64,000 nt of DNA from Aequorivita capsosiphonis DSM 23843 (GCF_000429125.1 NZ_AUBG01000002.1:372001-436000); one strand, 5' to 3'. Shown: positions 26,973-35,605, numbered from the stretch's first letter. The notes: a model not told the origin generated them from the letters alone. Made by a program: numbers and translations.

Positions 26973-28088
26973 ATGGCTTTAAAACCTAATTTTAAAAGAT
27001 ATACCACTCACCAGCTTTGGTTTTATACGCGCCGTGCATTTTGGATTTTGGTGGCCTGGGTACTTATTTCAAATATTATGTTTTTTTATGAATTTATCAC
27101 CCTTAAGAGTAATGGGGTGTTAAGTTCTAGTTACGACCTTTATTCTGCGGTCATGGCAAATCTGATCGTAGCGATTTCTGCTGGACTCATTGGTGGTATT
27201 GTTACGGTAAACCTTATGGAACGCTGGTTACGACGTTTGGTTTTTTGGAAAGCGCTCCTATATTTAATTCTGGCCTATACATTAACAGCTTTTCTTGTTG
27301 GCTCCTTTGGTGCAATATACATAACCAGTGAAAACTTAGGGGTGCCGTTCTATTCTTCGGAAGTAATGCAGGAAACATTCTTCTTCTTCGGCTCTTGGCT
27401 CTTTATCAAAAATTATATCATCTGGCTTTTTATAGTGCTTGTCACCTTAATCGTTTTGATGGTAAATGATAAATATGGTCCAGGGGTTTTTCCAGATTAT
27501 TTGCTTGGAAGATATTTTCGACCCAAACACGAACGCCGTATTTTTATGTTTGCCGATATTAAAAATGCTACAGGAATTGCCGAAAGCCTAGGTGAAGAAA
27601 AATATTTCAATTTCTTAAAGGATTTCTTTCGTCATATTGCGCCGGCAATCGTGCAAACAAGAGGCGAGGTTTATCAATACGTAGGCGATGAAGTTGTTGT
27701 TTCATGGAAAATGAAGTTGGGGCTGAAACGTGGAAATGCGATTCAATGTTTCTACAGTATGAAAAAAATCATTAAGTATAAATCACCGAAATATTTAAAA
27801 CGCTATGGCGTTATTCCCGAGTTTAAGGTTGGTCTGCACTACGGCACAGTGATGGTGGGTGAGATTGGACAAATAAAACGCGACATTGCTTTTTCTGGTG
27901 ATGTATTAAACACAACCTCGCGCATTCAAGCGATGTGCAATGAACTTGATGTTGAAATCTTAGCCTCAAAACCATTCGCCGATATCGCCTATAAACTACC
28001 GAAAGGAGTTACCAAAAAAGAAATGGGAAAAGAACAACTGCGTGGAAAAAGTGAAGAAATTGAGTTGGTGACCTACATTAAAAAGTAA
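26973..28088 (+). CDS. Class III adenylate/guanylate cyclase with membrane anchor
   Basis: A 371-residue protein with four transmembrane segments (about 20-42, 58-82, 90-118, 138-164) and a cytoplasmic cyclase catalytic domain (about 185-365). The metal-binding aspartates are Asp195 (FADI) and Asp239 (YVGDE). The substrate/transition-state residues are in FSGDVLNTTSRIQ (Asp310, Asn313, Arg317). All are present, so the enzyme should be active, and Asp at 310 rather than Cys favours ATP. The upstream gene ends one base before the start. No cAMP-binding regulator is in the window. Confidence 0.9.
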   Translation: MALKPNFKRYTTHQLWFYTRRAFWILVAWVLISNIMFFYEFITLKSNGVLSSSYDLYSAVMANLIVAISAGLIGGIVTVNLMERWLRRLVFWKALLYLILAYTLTAFLVGSFGAIYITSENLGVPFYSSEVMQETFFFFGSWLFIKNYIIWLFIVLVTLIVLMVNDKYGPGVFPDYLLGRYFRPKHERRIFMFADIKNATGIAESLGEEKYFNFLKDFFRHIAPAIVQTRGEVYQYVGDEVVVSWKMKLGLKRGNAIQCFYSMKKIIKYKSPKYLKRYGVIPEFKVGLHYGTVMVGEIGQIKRDIAFSGDVLNTTSRIQAMCNELDVEILASKPFADIAYKLPKGVTKKEMGKEQLRGKSEEIELVTYIKK

Positions 28089-28167
28089 TTATCTGTTATT
28101 GTATGGAAGCTTTAACTTGTTTCCTTTTTTGTATCTTAAACGCTATTAATCTTTAAACCTTTAAGTT

Positions 28168-28527
28168 ATGAAAACCGATAAATACACAAAAACAGTATTG
28201 ACTATTATAGCCATTTGTTTAAGCATCAATGTCGCAAAAGATTTTAATTTTATTCCTTCGGCCTTTGCCAATGAAACCGAAAAGACTCCTCAAATTCCAG
28301 ACGGTCATATAATAGTTCCAGAAAATCAAGTTATGGATGTTCGGCTGGTAAATATAAACACCTCTGATAAATTGAACGTCAACTTAAAAGGAGTCGATAC
28401 TTATGACGAACTAAAAGTAAACGTGACCAAAATTGAAACTAAAGATCTTTTAAACGTAAATCTTCATAGCCTAGGAGGAAGTTGGGTTTCAAGTGGCGGA
28501 CCACTTCCAGTGAAACTGGAACGTTAA
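28168..28527 (+). CDS. Exported hypothetical protein with short internal repeats
   Basis: A 119-residue protein with an N-terminal hydrophobic segment (about 9-35, ending SAFA) that is probably a signal peptide or anchor. The mature part repeats a pattern of about 16 residues three times: T-x-D-x-L-x-V-N-L/V (TSDKLNVNL, TYDELKVNV, TKDLLNVNL), suggesting short beta-strands stacked on one another. I know similar unnamed proteins in Bacteroidota but no function. It has its own 79-bp upstream gap and a convergent NDH-2 gene 16 bp downstream. Confidence 0.75.
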   Translation: MKTDKYTKTVLTIIAICLSINVAKDFNFIPSAFANETEKTPQIPDGHIIVPENQVMDVRLVNINTSDKLNVNLKGVDTYDELKVNVTKIETKDLLNVNLHSLGGSWVSSGGPLPVKLER

Positions 28528-28543
28528 TATCCAAAAACTCTCG

Positions 28544-29872
28544 CTAAGCCTCCACGGAAGAACTCACAGCCGCTTCCTCTTCTTTGTGAAGGCTGGGAGA
28601 CTTTTTTTTGTACGGTCTAATAATGAGCCTTGCAGCCCTATCGTAATTTATATAACTATAGGTCCAATTAAAAAAAGTGATCACTCTATTTCTAAAACCG
28701 ACCAAAAACCAAAGGTGGACAAACATCCATAAAAACCAAGCAAAGGCACCTCCAAAATGCATTTTGCCAATGTCGACCACTGCCTTATTTCTACCTACGG
28801 TTGCCATTGTACCTTTATCAAAGTATTTAAAAGGTTCCAATTTATCGCCCTTCAATATTTTTTTGAAGTTCTTCCCAAGGTTTTCACCCTGTTGAATAGC
28901 GGGCTGAGCAACTTGCGGATGTCCTTTGGGGTATTTTTCAGATTTCATAAGGGCAATATCCCCCAAGGCATAAATATTCTCAAAGCCATTCACTTTGTTA
29001 AATTGGTCTACACTATATCGATTTGCTTTCTCTACCAAAGCTTCACCATTAATACCTTTCACGGGGGCGCCAGTTACTCCAGCTGCCCAAATAAAAGTGG
29101 CCGTATGAAATTTCTTTCCATCTTTTGTAGTCACCGTCTCCCCGTCAAAATCACTTATCAGGGTTTTAAGATGAACTTGGACTCCAAGTTTTTCAAGAAA
29201 ATGCTGCGCCTTTTTTGAAACTTTCTCGCTCATTGGAGGTAGAACTCTATCCTGCCCTTCAATAAGGTGGACGTGCATTTCGTCTTCATCTAGTGATGGG
29301 TAATCATTTTCTAAAATTCCTTTTCTGAATTCTGCCAAAGCACCTGCCAATTCTACTCCCGTTGGTCCTGCGCCAGCAATTACAAAGTTGAGCAGTCGTT
29401 TTCTTTCAACTTCATCTGGCGTAATATCAGCTTTTTCAATATTCTGAAGAATTAAACTCCTAATATTCAATGCCTGAGGCACCGTTTTCATAGGCATGCT
29501 ATTTTCTGCGATGCTTTCATTTCCGAAGAAATTAGTACGCGTACCCGTTGCAAGAACCAAATAATCGTATTTCAAGCTTCCAATGGAAGTTTCTATAGTA
29601 TTGTTTTCCGTATTTATATTTTCAACTTCAGCCAGGCGGAAGTGAAAATCAATATTTCTTCTAAAAATTTTCCGAAGTGGATACGCTATGGAATCCGGTT
29701 CAAGTCCAGCAGTAGAAACCTGATAAAGCAAAGGCTGAAAAGTATGATAATTGTGGCGATCGAAAAGGACAATCTGCACCTTTTGTTTTCTAAGCTGTTT
29801 TATAAAAGAAATACCGGCAAAACCTCCACCAATAACAACAATTCTAGGGAGACCAGTTTCAGGGATGTTCAT
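28544..29872 (-). CDS. ndh: Type II NADH dehydrogenase (NDH-2)
   Basis: Membrane-associated flavoprotein of 442 residues that passes electrons from NADH to the quinone pool without pumping protons. The FAD-binding motif is VVIGGGFAGISF (11-22); a second Rossmann motif FVIAGAGPTGVELAGAL (about 162-178) binds NADH. The C-terminal amphipathic/hydrophobic stretch (about 375-405, FAWFLWMFVHLWFLVGF) would fix it to the membrane. The end is acidic (KEEEAAVSSSVEA). It is monocistronic and convergent with the upstream gene at only 16 bp, with no separate terminator visible. Confidence 0.94.
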   Translation of the reverse strand: MNIPETGLPRIVVIGGGFAGISFIKQLRKQKVQIVLFDRHNYHTFQPLLYQVSTAGLEPDSIAYPLRKIFRRNIDFHFRLAEVENINTENNTIETSIGSLKYDYLVLATGTRTNFFGNESIAENSMPMKTVPQALNIRSLILQNIEKADITPDEVERKRLLNFVIAGAGPTGVELAGALAEFRKGILENDYPSLDEDEMHVHLIEGQDRVLPPMSEKVSKKAQHFLEKLGVQVHLKTLISDFDGETVTTKDGKKFHTATFIWAAGVTGAPVKGINGEALVEKANRYSVDQFNKVNGFENIYALGDIALMKSEKYPKGHPQVAQPAIQQGENLGKNFKKILKGDKLEPFKYFDKGTMATVGRNKAVVDIGKMHFGGAFAWFLWMFVHLWFLVGFRNRVITFFNWTYSYINYDRAARLIIRPYKKKSPSLHKEEEAAVSSSVEA

Positions 29873-29985
29873 CTACTTAATTTTACTGCAAAATTAAACA
29901 TTGTAAAAGTAGTTCTCTTTAATTTTATCACTTTTGTAACAAAGCACTTCTTTCGAACACTAATAAGAAGCCAAGAGAAAAACCA

Positions 29986-30480
29986 TTGAACAAAGAACTT
30001 GAACATAGTTTTGTAAGCCTATTAGAGGAAAATCAAAACATTGTACATAAAATCTGTAGGTTATACACCAATGACAGTGACGCTCACAACGATCTGTTTC
30101 AGGAAATAACTATTCAGCTCTGGCGTGCATATCCAAAATTTAGAGGCGATTCTAAATTTAGTACGTGGATGTACCGCGTTGCGCTCAACACTGCAATTAC
30201 GCTTTACAGAAAATCAAAACGAAACATAAAAACACAGGATTATGAAGGCGTGAGCTTTAAGATTTCTGCGGTGCCCTATGACGATACCGTGGAGCAACAA
30301 TTAAAGCTGATGTACAGTGCAGTAAAAGATTTGAACGATATTGATAAGGCATTGGTTTTTCTATACTTGGAAGACAAAAACTATAAAGAAATTTCTGAAA
30401 CCTTGGGTATTACCGAAGTAAATGCACGTGTGAAAATGAATAGGATAAAAGGAAAATTACGAACAATTTTAAATCCGTAA
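29986..30480 (+). CDS. RNA polymerase sigma factor, ECF type
   Basis: A 164-residue sigma-70 family protein. Region 2 (about 20-85) shows NDLFQEITIQLWRAYPKF and STWMYRVALNTAITLYR. Region 4 (about 105-160) shows KNYKEISETLGITEVNARVKMNR. The start codon is TTG at 29986; no in-frame ATG precedes region 2. A membrane protein follows after 5 bp, in the place of an anti-sigma factor. It differs from the sigma factor at 14835, whose partner is of RskA type. Confidence 0.92.
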   Translation: MNKELEHSFVSLLEENQNIVHKICRLYTNDSDAHNDLFQEITIQLWRAYPKFRGDSKFSTWMYRVALNTAITLYRKSKRNIKTQDYEGVSFKISAVPYDDTVEQQLKLMYSAVKDLNDIDKALVFLYLEDKNYKEISETLGITEVNARVKMNRIKGKLRTILNP

Positions 30481-30485
30481 GCGTT

Positions 30486-31130
30486 ATGGATCAATTAGAA
30501 TTATTGAAAAAACAATGGCAAACCCAGGAGCAAGAGCTTCCACATTTGTCCTATAACGATATTTATAAAATGGTGCTGAAAAAATCTTCTTCTATTGTGA
30601 AGTGGATTTTTTACATCAGTATAGCCGAAATTCTGTTTTGGACCATACTCGCTTTTTTCATTCCCGAATCCAGCACAAGGTTTACAGATGATCTCGGGCT
30701 CCATAACACTCTATTGATTGCCAATATTTTGAACTATTTGGTTTTTGGATTCTTCATTTTTATCTTCTATAAAAATTATCTAAGAATCTCGACAACAGAC
30801 TCTATTAAAGATCTGATGAAAAATATTTTGCGAACGCGAAAAACAGTTAGGTATTTTGTGATCTATAACGTGCTGACCTTTATTGTATTATTTACAATTG
30901 TCAACATCATTTACTACCTAAATCAAGATGAGATATTTAGATATATGACAGAAGATTATGGAATTATAAATATTTCTCAAGAAAAGTTCATGAATATGTT
31001 TTTCCTTATCCAAATAGTTGTTGGGGTTGTAATGGCAGTTCTTGTTCTTTTATTCTACCGACTCGTTTATGGAATTTTACTGCGAAGACTTTACAGAAAT
31101 TATAAGGAATTGAAAAAGATTGAACTTTAA
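30486..31130 (+). CDS. Membrane protein paired with ECF sigma factor (possible anti-sigma)
   Basis: A 214-residue protein with a soluble N-terminus of 35 residues (LLKKQWQTQEQELPHLSYNDIYKM) and four transmembrane helices (about 38-58, 72-92, 118-140, 178-202). The N-terminal helix is the likely site of sigma-factor contact. I do not recognise a named anti-sigma domain; the role is inferred from the 5-bp distance to the sigma gene and from its topology. It is a common flavobacterial gene pair. Confidence 0.75.
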   Translation: MDQLELLKKQWQTQEQELPHLSYNDIYKMVLKKSSSIVKWIFYISIAEILFWTILAFFIPESSTRFTDDLGLHNTLLIANILNYLVFGFFIFIFYKNYLRISTTDSIKDLMKNILRTRKTVRYFVIYNVLTFIVLFTIVNIIYYLNQDEIFRYMTEDYGIINISQEKFMNMFFLIQIVVGVVMAVLVLLFYRLVYGILLRRLYRNYKELKKIEL

Positions 31131-31144
31131 AGGAATTAGCGGTT

Positions 31145-31389
31145 GGCAGTGACAGTAGGCAGTAGAATCATTATTCACTTTTGTCCTCCGAAGCTTTAGT
31201 TTAAGTGGAAAGCACTCTATATTTACCGCAGAAGTCGCAGAAAACACAAAGTTAATTTGAAGATGAAATTGAATTCGATATTAAATTGATGAGCTACACT
31301 TATGAAACATCCCTGGCAGACGAGTTTGGTTCTTGTTTTTGAAATGTTTTAGTACGTACCACTGCTCACTGTCACTGCCTACTGCTACT
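31145..31389. repeat. Inverted intergenic CAGTGACAGTAGGCAGTAG repeat pair
   Basis: The stretch 31145-31165 and its near reverse complement 31364-31389 face each other across about 200 bp. Both are the 'cagtaggcagt' type text that is scattered between flavobacterial genes. No gene was found in the 281-bp gap. Confidence 0.45.
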
Positions 31390-31411
31390 TCACTGATTAC
31401 TGAACTGAATC

Positions 31412-32215
31412 TCAATACCTCCACTGACGTTCTTTATTCAACTCTTCTTCACTCTGTATTACCGAAGAAGGAATAACTTTAAGAAAAGATGGATGTTGTT
31501 CAATTGCATATTCCAATTGCTCTACAATTTTCTCCATAGAATCATTTTCATAATCAATTTCCAAAGGTGGTTTCACTTCAAAAGTTTGAAGAATACCTCG
31601 CTTTTTGATGCGTAAGCCTTTTTTATCAAAAGATCTTCTAAAACCATCAATAACTATTGGAACCACAATAGGCTTATTCTTTTTGATGATATGAGCTGTA
31701 CCGCGTCTAATTGGTTTCCAAGGCTTCGTAGTTCCTTGCGGAAATGTGATAACCCAACCATCGTCCAAAGCTTTGGTTATATTGCTCACATCGCTCATTT
31801 TAACTTGTTTATTAACCTCTTTCCCTTTTTCGCGCCAAGTACGTTCAATACTAACGGAACCGGTATATGCCAAAATTTTTGTCAGCAAACTCGCTTTCAT
31901 GGTTTCCTTTGCTGCAACATAATAAATATTGAGTTTTGGACGCCACAAATAACCGACGTTTTTTATGTTGTCGTCCCGTCCGCTTAAACTCGCATTAAAC
32001 ACGTGAAGCATGGCAGCTACATCTGCAAAATAGGTTTGGTGGTTGCTCACAAAAAGCACGTTTGTTTCGGGAAGATTTCTTAAAATCTCACTTCCGTGAA
32101 TTTGCAATTCGTTAAAACCCTTGAAACGTCTGTGGGTCAATACACCAGCAATCCGTATCAACCAGAGTTTTAAAAAAAGTATATGCCCAAATGGGTTTTT
32201 TTTGAAGAGACTCAT
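31412..32215 (-). CDS. 1-acyl-sn-glycerol-3-phosphate acyltransferase family protein
   Basis: Membrane-associated acyltransferase of the PlsC family, 267 residues, which would add the second acyl chain in phospholipid or aminolipid synthesis. The acceptor motif is SNHQTYFAD (His59, Asp65), with five residues between His and Asp instead of the usual four. The glycerophosphate-binding stretch is TFPQGTTKPW (about 157-166). The N-terminus is hydrophobic (12-27). No partner lipid gene is adjacent. The family is firm; the acyl acceptor is not known. Confidence 0.88.
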   Translation of the reverse strand: MSLFKKNPFGHILFLKLWLIRIAGVLTHRRFKGFNELQIHGSEILRNLPETNVLFVSNHQTYFADVAAMLHVFNASLSGRDDNIKNVGYLWRPKLNIYYVAAKETMKASLLTKILAYTGSVSIERTWREKGKEVNKQVKMSDVSNITKALDDGWVITFPQGTTKPWKPIRRGTAHIIKKNKPIVVPIVIDGFRRSFDKKGLRIKKRGILQTFEVKPPLEIDYENDSMEKIVEQLEYAIEQHPSFLKVIPSSVIQSEEELNKERQWRY

Positions 32216-32221
32216 TTTTTA

Positions 32222-32330
32222 GTGATCAGTGGTCAGTATTCAGTATTCAGTATTCAGTAGGAGTAAGCAGAGTAATTTTCTTTTTCATTATGCCTTTGGC
32301 ATTATTCATTCTGCATTATGAATTATTTAT
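32222..32330. repeat. Low-complexity intergenic repeat (TATTCAGTATTCAGTATTCAG)
   Basis: Short tandem copies of 'attcagt' at 32237-32257 are followed by 'cattatgcctttggcattattcatt' text with internal palindromy. This is typical flavobacterial intergenic repeat material and is not coding. Confidence 0.4.
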
Positions 32331-32357
32331 TCTGGACAAATATACTAAAATATGCTT

Positions 32358-32999
32358 TTATAGCGCCATTTTAAGCAATTCACGTACCTCGTTAAGCATC
32401 ATTGCAGTAGCACCCCAAACTATATGCCCATTAAGTTTAAAGGCAGGAACTTCAAGGCTAGTGGCGTATGAAGTAGATAAAATTTGCGAGGTTATATTCT
32501 TATCATTCAAAAAATCTTCCAATGTTACTTCAATCAAGGCTTCAACTTCTTCTTCCTGCATTATAAATTTTGGTAATTTGGTGGTGATTCCCAAGAAGGG
32601 CTGCACAAAAAAGTTGCTTGGTGGGATATAGATTTCTGTCAGTTTTTTTAATACCGAAATGGTTTCTCGCGCAACCCCCACTTCTTCTTCGGTTTCTCGC
32701 AATGCCGCATCTTGAATGTTGTTATCTTCAAGTTCCAGCTTTCCTCCGGGAAAACCTACTTGCGCGGAATGCACTCCTTTATAGGTTTTCCGAAGAATCA
32801 AAATCAAGCGAGTTTCAAATTCTTCCGAAGGATAAAAAAGCGACATCACCCCTGCCCTTCTTGCCGTATCTCTGCTTTTTGCTTCTCGCTTCAATTCTTG
32901 CAAACGTTCCATCGGTGCCATTTTAAACTGTACCGATTCTCCTGGAAGTTCCATTTTTGTTACATTTACAATCCGTTTTTCAAAATCGTGAAAATTCAT
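32358..32999 (-). CDS. NUDIX family CoA pyrophosphatase
   Basis: A 213-residue NUDIX hydrolase of the CoA pyrophosphatase type, which would cleave CoA to 3',5'-ADP and 4'-phosphopantetheine. The nudix box runs from GFPGGK (82-87) to RETEEEVGV (101-109), with the longer spacing typical of this subgroup. The upstream KMAPMERLQELKREAKSRDTARRAGVM stretch is also characteristic. Its ATG (32997-32999) is only 2 bp from the divergent ATG of the cyclophilin gene, so the promoter must lie inside the neighbouring gene or the start is further in (Met16). The conserved N-terminus argues for the longer form. Confidence 0.9.
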   Translation of the reverse strand: MNFHDFEKRIVNVTKMELPGESVQFKMAPMERLQELKREAKSRDTARRAGVMSLFYPSEEFETRLILILRKTYKGVHSAQVGFPGGKLELEDNNIQDAALRETEEEVGVARETISVLKKLTEIYIPPSNFFVQPFLGITTKLPKFIMQEEEVEALIEVTLEDFLNDKNITSQILSTSYATSLEVPAFKLNGHIVWGATAMMLNEVRELLKMAL

Positions 33000-33001
33000 C
33001 T

Positions 33002-33730
33002 ATGCAAAAATTATTTATTTATTGTTTCGGAATTATGCTGTTACTGGCAAGTTGTGAAGATAAGAAAAAGGCTTCCCAAAATGAAAACGATCCCGATAGT
33101 TATCGGGACGAAAACCAAAAACCCGTTAAAACTGAAGCTGAGTTAGAAACTGAAAAGAAAGATACAATCAATTACCCCGAAATCACCAACGAAAATGTAG
33201 TTTCTTTTTTAACCCAATACGGTGCGAAAAACCCAGAAACAAAAGTCATGATAAATACTCGCTTTGGGGATATTGAAATAGAGCTTTACAAAGACACTCC
33301 GCTACACCGCGCTAATTTTATCTATTTGGTGAAGCAGCATTATTTCGACGATACTTTTTTTCATCGCGTGGTGCCGAATTTTATTATTCAAGCAGGAACC
33401 AGCGACCTTGCATCAACCCCAAAAAAACGCGCAAAGCTCGGGAAAGAATATTTACTTCCTGCAGAAATTATTCCGGGTAGAACCCACGAATATGGCACGG
33501 TTTCCGGAGCTAAGGAATATCGCGAAAATCCAGATAACAGAACGGCACCCTACGAGTTTTTTATCTTTCTGGGACCAAAATCCTCTACCGCACATCTAAA
33601 CGGAAAATATACCATCTTCGGAAAAGTGATTCAAGGAATGGACGTGGTGGAAGAAATTTCAAAAGTGGAAACAGACGACGGAGATTGGCCTTTGCAGAAT
33701 ATTTATATTAGTGCGAAGGTTATTGAGTAG
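33002..33730 (+). CDS. Cyclophilin-type peptidylprolyl isomerase lipoprotein
   Basis: An envelope cis-trans prolyl isomerase of 242 residues. The start at 33002 gives a clean lipoprotein signal MQKLFIYCFGIMLLLASC (lipobox LLASC, Cys18). The same frame is open further upstream, but that adds 15 residues with no function. The cyclophilin domain covers about 80-240 with FFHRVVPNFIIQAG (about 118-131). Residues 30-37 (DPDSYRDE) are encoded by a short palindromic repeat that also occurs between genes at 40393. It diverges from the NUDIX gene with a 2-bp gap. Confidence 0.9.
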   Translation: MQKLFIYCFGIMLLLASCEDKKKASQNENDPDSYRDENQKPVKTEAELETEKKDTINYPEITNENVVSFLTQYGAKNPETKVMINTRFGDIEIELYKDTPLHRANFIYLVKQHYFDDTFFHRVVPNFIIQAGTSDLASTPKKRAKLGKEYLLPAEIIPGRTHEYGTVSGAKEYRENPDNRTAPYEFFIFLGPKSSTAHLNGKYTIFGKVIQGMDVVEEISKVETDDGDWPLQNIYISAKVIE

Positions 33731-33770
33731 AGAGAGTATAGTGTTTTAAGAAGCATATTTTTGCAAATAA

Positions 33771-33887
33771 AATCCCGAAGGGATTACATATTTATAACAA
33801 CATACAACCTTACAAATATACGACCCCAAACGGGGTCGAACATCCGTACCTTATCGTTTCCTATAAATATATGAACCTTTCAGGTTC
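33771..33887. repeat. Cluster of three short palindromes
   Basis: AATCCCGAAGGGATT (33771-33785), CGACCCCaaaCGGGGTCG (33821-33838) and GAACCTttCAGGTTC (33873-33887) lie in one 117-bp stretch. This spacing and wording recurs in Flavobacteriaceae as a dispersed repeat. The first follows the cyclophilin gene and might act as its terminator. Confidence 0.5.
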
Positions 33888-33910
33888 AGAGGTATGGAAA
33901 TATTCTGAAT

Positions 33911-34048
33911 CTATTCCTTTATAAATCTGTTCATAAAACTCTTTCCTTCATAAGTAATTTGCGCATAATACACCCCAGCATTCAGAGCCGAAACATCAAT
34001 GACTTTTGAAAACGCGGGGACACAATTCAATGAACTCAACACATCACA
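33911..34048 (-). pseudogene. Remnant of a T9SS type A C-terminal sorting domain
   Basis: A 45-codon open stretch on the minus strand ends with a canonical sorting-domain tail: residues read VSALNAGVYYAQITYEGKSF then MNRFIKE and stop. This matches the family pattern in which LxxGxYfvqi is followed by a basic end. A stop codon interrupts it upstream (34049-34051) and there is no start codon or gene body before the TRIC gene at 34117. The rest of the secreted protein has been lost. It is evidence that the organism has, or had, type IX secretion. Confidence 0.75.
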
Positions 34049-34116
34049 TTACCGGACGGTTTCTTTCACAACTTCTAAACCCTCCTACGCCTACCAAGCT
34101 CATAAACCCTCTTTCC

Positions 34117-34734
34117 TCACTCCAATTCATCATTTCGATAAATACTTGGTAAGGATAGTTTGAAATATACTGCAAGTAGCCTAACAGTAATAACAGTAGC
34201 ACCAGAAATAATAACAATGAAGTCTAAGGGAATTCTTGTTTTTAAAAGTAGAAAATATACTAAGGCACCAACAATACACGCCGTTGCATAAATCTCTTTT
34301 CTAAAAATGATTGGAATATCGTTACAAAGAATATCCCGGAGCACCCCACCAAAGCAAGCAGTCATTGTTCCCAGCGCAACGCAAATTATTGGATGAAAAC
34401 CTGCCGCAATCCCTTTCTCTACCCCAACGATGGTATAAAGCGCAATCCCAATAGTATCAAACAAAAACAGGGACTTCCGAAAGTAGCCAAGCCGCTTTCT
34501 AAAGATTACTGCAAATAATAACGATCCAAAAATAACATAGACATAGGTTAGGTTCAACATCCATTCTACTGGAGAATTGATCAGTATATCGCGCAAGGTC
34601 CCACCTCCTACTGCAGCTACAAACGCAATTATCAGTATCCCAAACGGATCTAGTCGTTTATTCATAGCTGTAAGTACGCCCGAAATAGCGAACGCAATGG
34701 TTCCCAAAATATCAATTACTAATATTAATTTCAT
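34117..34734 (-). CDS. TRIC channel / UPF0126 family membrane protein
   Basis: A 205-residue membrane protein with seven predicted helices and two repeats of the UPF0126 type. The glycine-rich signatures are AVGGGTLRDIL (about 41-51) and CFGGVLRDIL (about 126-135). Prokaryotic homologues of this family form trimeric cation channels; substrate and role in bacteria are unsettled. It stands alone between a pseudogene fragment and the RDD gene. Confidence 0.9.
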   Translation of the reverse strand: MKLILVIDILGTIAFAISGVLTAMNKRLDPFGILIIAFVAAVGGGTLRDILINSPVEWMLNLTYVYVIFGSLLFAVIFRKRLGYFRKSLFLFDTIGIALYTIVGVEKGIAAGFHPIICVALGTMTACFGGVLRDILCNDIPIIFRKEIYATACIVGALVYFLLLKTRIPLDFIVIISGATVITVRLLAVYFKLSLPSIYRNDELE

Positions 34735-34841
34735 CTATATAATATATTTGATACAGCGGAATGCTTCGACTGCGCTCTGTACAGGAATGTAATGTCCAAA
34801 TTATACATCTTTCGTTAATTTATCAATTTTTAATGAGCATT

Positions 34842-35567
34842 TCACATGTTTTGTGTAAAATGGTTATAATCCCGCATTACGGTATCTAAATATTGTTTGT
34901 CGTATAAATCTGAAGAAGTTCCCAAAATAGATTCAACCTTTATCCGAAGCAAATTTAAGGTTTTAAAGTCGTTAGATTTCTTTGCAATTAGATAGGTTTC
35001 TTTAATGAGCCTTACATCTTTATCAGTGAGCATGGTAACATTCAAAAATTTGGGTTGATAATCTTCGGCAATTTCCTCTAAAATTGTATGACTAATATTC
35101 ACCTTGTTTTTTGTACTTATCACAACTGTTCCAGCAGCGTGGTCTCCTACGCGTTGTCTTCTTTCAGAAAAAATTATGGAAAGCAATCCAATAGAGCCTA
35201 AAAAAATCCATATATCTACCAACCTAAGCATCCATAATACCATATAATCGCTCCATCGGGCGGGACTGCCATCTACTTTGATAACTTTAGTTTTCATCGC
35301 CATCTTTCCCACTGTTCGTCCGTTAAAAAGTATATGCATATAAAGCGAATAAAATAGCACTGGCAAAAGTAGTAATTGCTGAATTCCAAAAACGGTCCAA
35401 TGATCGCTAAAAGCCATACTCATTGCTTCTGTAGCTAGTTCCACCAGATAGAAATATACAAAAAACAGAAAGAGATCTATCAAAAATGCGAGAATGCGTT
35501 CGCCAACACTAACTATCTTATAGTCTAGATTTACGTTTTGGGTTGTATTGATTTCTAAGTTTGCCAT
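34842..35567 (-). CDS. RDD family membrane protein
   Basis: A 241-residue protein with an RDD domain at about 18-150: three hydrophobic spans, with GERILAFLIDLFLFFVYF at 23-40 and the basic GRRQRVGDHAAGTVVI-type segment at about 141-160. The C-terminal 75 residues are soluble. I moved the start from 35621 to the ATG at 35567 (MANLEINTTQ), since the longer form adds a non-conserved stretch over the divergent promoter. The gene is divergent from spoIIM by 38 bp; RDD and SpoIIM proteins commonly travel with MoxR/DUF58 clusters. Confidence 0.88.
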   Translation of the reverse strand: MANLEINTTQNVNLDYKIVSVGERILAFLIDLFLFFVYFYLVELATEAMSMAFSDHWTVFGIQQLLLLPVLFYSLYMHILFNGRTVGKMAMKTKVIKVDGSPARWSDYMVLWMLRLVDIWIFLGSIGLLSIIFSERRQRVGDHAAGTVVISTKNKVNISHTILEEIAEDYQPKFLNVTMLTDKDVRLIKETYLIAKKSNDFKTLNLLRIKVESILGTSSDLYDKQYLDTVMRDYNHFTQNM

Positions 35568-35605
35568 GTGAAAGCAAGTGATTATATTTATCGAAATTTT
35601 AAAAC

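Noticed and set aside
33731-34116. Insertion sequence in the 386-bp gap
   Set aside because: There is no transposase reading and no terminal inverted repeats; the gap holds short palindromes and a sorting-domain remnant only.
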